Positions 5,413 through 7,281 of a stretch of 7,281 bases of DNA are shown piece after piece. The translations under genes and the position numbers were made by a program. Below the pieces are notes generated by a model. It was not told the DNA's origin. It ran no database searches and saw nothing but the letters and a program-made list of their open reading frames with translations. Position 1 is the stretch's first letter, and the number at the start of each line of letters is the position of its first letter. Origin of the DNA: a bacterium (Candidatus Gribaldobacteria) CG10_big_fil_rev_8_21_14_0_10_37_21 (GTDB lineage: Bacteria; Patescibacteriota; Minisyncoccia; Minisyncoccales; CG1-02-41-26); contig PFAX01000029.1 in the NCBI GenBank assembly GCA_002773495.1, positions 15,857 through 23,137 on the forward strand, read 5' to 3'.

Positions 5413-5503
5413 AAAAAATTATTTAAAATAAAAACAGCCTACTTGCTTTATAAATAACTTATGTTGAATAATTTTTTGCTTCTCTGCTCCTCTGTTCCTC
5501 TTT
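5413..5503. other. AT-rich gap downstream of the nucleotidyltransferase gene
   Basis: Together with the antitoxin promoter and toxin remnant this completes a 236-bp stretch (5268-5503) without an intact gene. It holds an octamer repeat (5477-5500) and a 13-bp AT-only palindrome (TTATTT-A-AAATAA at 5419-5431). No convincing intrinsic terminator for the nucleotidyltransferase transcript is visible; on the minus strand AGC and GCT three-base arms precede GTTTTTATTTT at about 5430, which is too weak to call. Confidence 0.5.
5477..5500 (-). repeat. Three tandem octamers at the end of the nucleotidyltransferase gene
   Basis: Minus-strand units GAGGAACA (5500-5493), GAGGAGCA (5492-5485) and GAGAAGCA (5484-5477) follow each other without gaps, consensus GAGRARCA. 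They start 4 bp past the TGA stop (5506-5504). The period is 8 bp, as in the array after ftsI, but the sequence is unrelated. Confidence 0.55.
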
Positions 5504-6085
5504 TCACTCCTTTTTATACTTGGCCACTAACTCTGCCAATGTTATAGGCATAAATTCATTTTTAGTGAAATCGTATTTCAATAAATCTGAAAAGACGTTT
5601 TTAAAAAAATCTTTGTCCTTATGCCTTTTTAGTATCTTTGCTCTTGTTTCAGCACAAAAAAGAACTGAAATGGGAAGAATATGCAAATCTACTTTAACTT
5701 TAACGCCTTGTAATTTTATTCCAAAAAAACCTTCAAATAAAAAAGCTAAGTTTTCCTCAAGGCATAAATACTCATCTTTTATCCCCTCTTCATTGACATC
5801 AAAAGAGAAAAAATCAGAGAACCAGCCGAGCATCATGTCAATATCTCCTGGATTTTGGCTCCCCTTAGCCAACGAACCAAAAATTAGAATCTCTTCTATT
5901 TTCGGTAACGAAAGATCCTCTTCTTGAGAACCGTCAATTAATAACGAAAATTTCTCTAAGAAAGTAGCCATTGCTATAGCAGGAAGGTCGCCAAATTGAT
6001 GTTTGTCTTTTAACCTCCTTGTTTCTTCCCTAATTGTTTCAGCAATTTTTAAGGATTGTGCTATGAATAAACTCCTCTTGTCCAT
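5504..6085 (-). CDS. Solitary nucleotidyltransferase-domain protein
   Basis: A 193-residue protein with a Pol-beta-type nucleotidyltransferase core: ILIFGSLAKGSQNPGDIDMM (67-85 region) holds the GS motif (G70, S71) and the catalytic pair D81/D83; VKVDLHILP (130-138) supplies the third acid, D133. The catalytic set is complete. The core is preceded by about 60 residues of mostly helical sequence, unlike minimal MNT proteins that begin almost directly with the core. The start ATG 6085 has AAGGAG 9 nt upstream, the best Shine-Dalgarno in the window; a TTG at 6145 would add 20 residues but has no such support. No HEPN partner is adjacent, so a HEPN/MNT toxin-antitoxin role cannot be claimed. Antibiotic or tRNA nucleotidyltransferase roles are not supported either. 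Substrate unknown. Confidence 0.8.
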   Translation of the reverse strand: MDKRSLFIAQSLKIAETIREETRRLKDKHQFGDLPAIAMATFLEKFSLLIDGSQEEDLSLPKIEEILIFGSLAKGSQNPGDIDMMLGWFSDFFSFDVNEEGIKDEYLCLEENLAFLFEGFFGIKLQGVKVKVDLHILPISVLFCAETRAKILKRHKDKDFFKNVFSDLLKYDFTKNEFMPITLAELVAKYKKE

Positions 6086-6093
6086 TTTTTTAT

Positions 6094-6100
6094 TCTCCTT
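6094..6100 (-). promoter_or_regulatory. Shine-Dalgarno that decides the nucleotidyltransferase start
   Basis: Minus-strand AAGGAGA (6100-6094) lies 8-9 nt before ATG 6085 and selects it over the in-frame TTG at 6145. A possible weak promoter lies further upstream (TATAAC at 6121-6116 with TTGTTT at 6145-6140), but its -35 matches only half the consensus. Confidence 0.8.
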
Positions 6101-6153
6101 TTTGTAAAGAACTTCGTTATAACTCAACAACACACCCAAAAACAACTATTAAA

Positions 6154-6210
6154 ACCTGCAAAGGGCAGGTCTCGAGGAAAAGCCCCAAAACTTGCCCTTG
6201 ATGAGGGCTT
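6154..6210 (-). terminator. Tandem hairpins, probable terminator of the envelope-protein gene
   Basis: Right after the stop codon at 6209, the minus strand can form GCCCT-CATCA-AGGGC (6208-6194) or, alternatively, a larger pairing of AAGCCC (6210-6205) with GGGCTT near 6185-6180. A second hairpin, ACCTGC (6170-6165) / GCAGGT (6159-6154) with a 5-nt loop, is followed by TTTAATAG. The T-tracts are short and interrupted, so termination may be partial. Confidence 0.6.
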
Positions 6211-7276
6211 AGTCAGTTCTCTTTTTAATTGCTTTCTTTAATTGCTTATGGGCTCTAAAATTATCAACATTTTCTTTTCTTTCAACTAAAACCTTGTCAA
6301 GGCCAATAAGTTTGCTTTTAAAAAGAAAAATAATTAAAAAAGCAAAAAGCAAAGGGATTAAAACAGAAAAAGCTAAATCAGAAACAATGCCCGTATTAAC
6401 TGAAGTTGGCTGAATACCAGAAGCTACAGCGGTGCCAGTGCCAGTGCCTTGCTGTGAAAAGCTAAACGAGGCCGTGTTAGCTGAATCAGTTGTGTAAACA
6501 AGAGCAGTCCCTATTAAAGTATTTAAGCCAGTTGGTAAATTAAGGGCAGGCCCGGCCTTAGCTTTAAAAATAATTGTCTTTGACTTGTTTGGCTCTAAGG
6601 CCCCTAAAGAAATTGTTTCTTGGGTAATATTTCTTCCATCAGATACCCCAGCAATTGTTAAGCCATTATTGTAGACAATCCCTTTAGGTAAAATAACTTT
6701 TAAAGAAACATTTTTAGCGGTAGCTGCCCCGGTTGATTCAACAACTACTTGAATTGAAACTTCATCGCCTTCGTCAACGGTTGTTTTCTGTGCGTAAGCT
6801 CCGCCCTTGGTAATATTTTGAGAAGTAGCTATTACTTTTGTTTGAACTTGGCAATTGGTTGTAAAAACCTTGTCAACTCCGTAAGCTGTTGCAGAGCCGT
6901 TTTGAGCTACCGCTCTAAAGTGATAAATTGAACAATTAGACAAACCAGTTAAACTTTCAGTAAAGCTATTAATGCTGACAATTGTTCGGCTTGGTGTTTT
7001 TGAGCCGTAAGCGACTGTTTTGCCATATTCAAACCAAATTTGTGATTGGTTATAATAACCAGTGTCATACCTGCCATGATCGGTAATTTCACCATTTATC
7101 TTAGCTGTATTAAAAGTAACTTCACTGGCATTATAAGTTAAAACCACCGGTGCAGTAGCTATCGCCACAAAAGGCATAGCGCTTAAAGAAAAAACGAACG
7201 CTCCTAAAAGTAAAAACTTGGCAACTCCTGTTTTCTCGCTCTGAATAGTTTTTTGATTTTTTTTGTTTATTTTCAT
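6209..7276 (-). CDS. Envelope protein with FnIII-like and DUF11-like domains and two membrane segments
   Basis: A 355-residue protein. A basic N-terminus is followed by a hydrophobic segment (19-42) ending in AIATA, which could be a signal peptide or an anchor. Residues 45-140 look like a fibronectin type III-type beta domain (A.VN/TG pattern, WFEYGKTVAYG, YHFRAVAQNGSATAYG, FTT), a form frequent in surface proteins of Patescibacteria. Residues about 150-273 resemble a DUF11/CARDB-type domain (DEGDEVSIQVVVESTGAATAKNV at 168-190, LPKGIVY, SLGALEPNKSKTI). A Gly/Thr linker, a second membrane segment (300-319) and a basic cytoplasmic tail (320-355) follow. The only cysteines, C115 and C142, could form a disulfide. 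Ligand unknown; adhesion or envelope architecture is inference. The ATG is 5 bp from the window edge, so its upstream signals cannot be seen. Confidence 0.75.
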   Translation of the reverse strand: MKINKKNQKTIQSEKTGVAKFLLLGAFVFSLSAMPFVAIATAPVVLTYNASEVTFNTAKINGEITDHGRYDTGYYNQSQIWFEYGKTVAYGSKTPSRTIVSINSFTESLTGLSNCSIYHFRAVAQNGSATAYGVDKVFTTNCQVQTKVIATSQNITKGGAYAQKTTVDEGDEVSIQVVVESTGAATAKNVSLKVILPKGIVYNNGLTIAGVSDGRNITQETISLGALEPNKSKTIIFKAKAGPALNLPTGLNTLIGTALVYTTDSANTASFSFSQQGTGTGTAVASGIQPTSVNTGIVSDLAFSVLIPLLFAFLIIFLFKSKLIGLDKVLVERKENVDNFRAHKQLKKAIKKRTD

Positions 7277-7281
7277 ATTTT

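Noticed and set aside
5419..5431. AT-only palindrome TTATTT-A-AAATAA as an operator or terminator
   Set aside because: Short, no G/C in the stem, and expected by chance in sequence this AT-rich.
5520..5927. Plus-strand open frame of 135 codons inside the nucleotidyltransferase gene
   Set aside because: Antisense to a gene with clear catalytic motifs and a strong ribosome binding site; composition is low-complexity Ser/Lys/Phe.

Overview
The window is AT-rich, densely packed bacterial DNA read with the standard code (TGG for Trp; TGA is used as a stop in two genes). Every convincing gene lies on the minus strand, so transcription runs from position 7281 towards 1. The short intergenic gaps, the compact mraZ-rsmH-ftsL-ftsI block, the frequent absence of Shine-Dalgarno sequences, and a surface protein with fibronectin-like and DUF11-like domains all suggest a Candidate Phyla Radiation / Patescibacteria genome. 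That placement is inference; there is no rRNA or other marker here to fix it.

Layout in the direction of transcription. (1) 6209-7276: a two-membrane-segment envelope protein (FnIII-like plus DUF11-like), followed by hairpins that look like a terminator. (2) 5504-6085: a solitary Pol-beta-type nucleotidyltransferase with a strong Shine-Dalgarno sequence. (3) 5260-5399: a strong extended -10 promoter with two palindromes, a 28-codon ORF resembling only the first strand and helix of a HigB/Gp49-type toxin, and then its overlapping intact XRE antitoxin (4944-5267), closed by a perfect 10-bp terminator stem (4845-4870). (4) 4793 down to 1355: the start of the division and cell-wall (dcw) cluster. 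It has a sigma70-type promoter, an MraZ operator of five TGG-type boxes at exact 10-bp spacing, then mraZ, rsmH, an ftsL-like gene and ftsI. (5) 1355 down to 12: an octamer repeat, a new promoter, and a two-gene AbiE-like pair (winged-helix AbiEi-type antitoxin, then AbiEii-type nucleotidyltransferase).

The dcw genes would form one operon: MraZ autoregulates, RsmH methylates 16S rRNA, and FtsL and FtsI act in septal peptidoglycan synthesis. The operon ends at ftsI, with no murE, mraY or ftsW after it, and is flanked on both sides by toxin-antitoxin-type genes. The most notable points are the decayed toxin next to an intact antitoxin and operator, the AbiE-like pair whose apparent TTG start is really its -35 box, the MraZ operator, and short-period tandem repeats (8, 8 and 11 bp) placed just past three stop codons. 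A TTATCCAC element also recurs just upstream of two of the promoters. I see no CRISPR array, tRNA, rRNA or insertion sequence.
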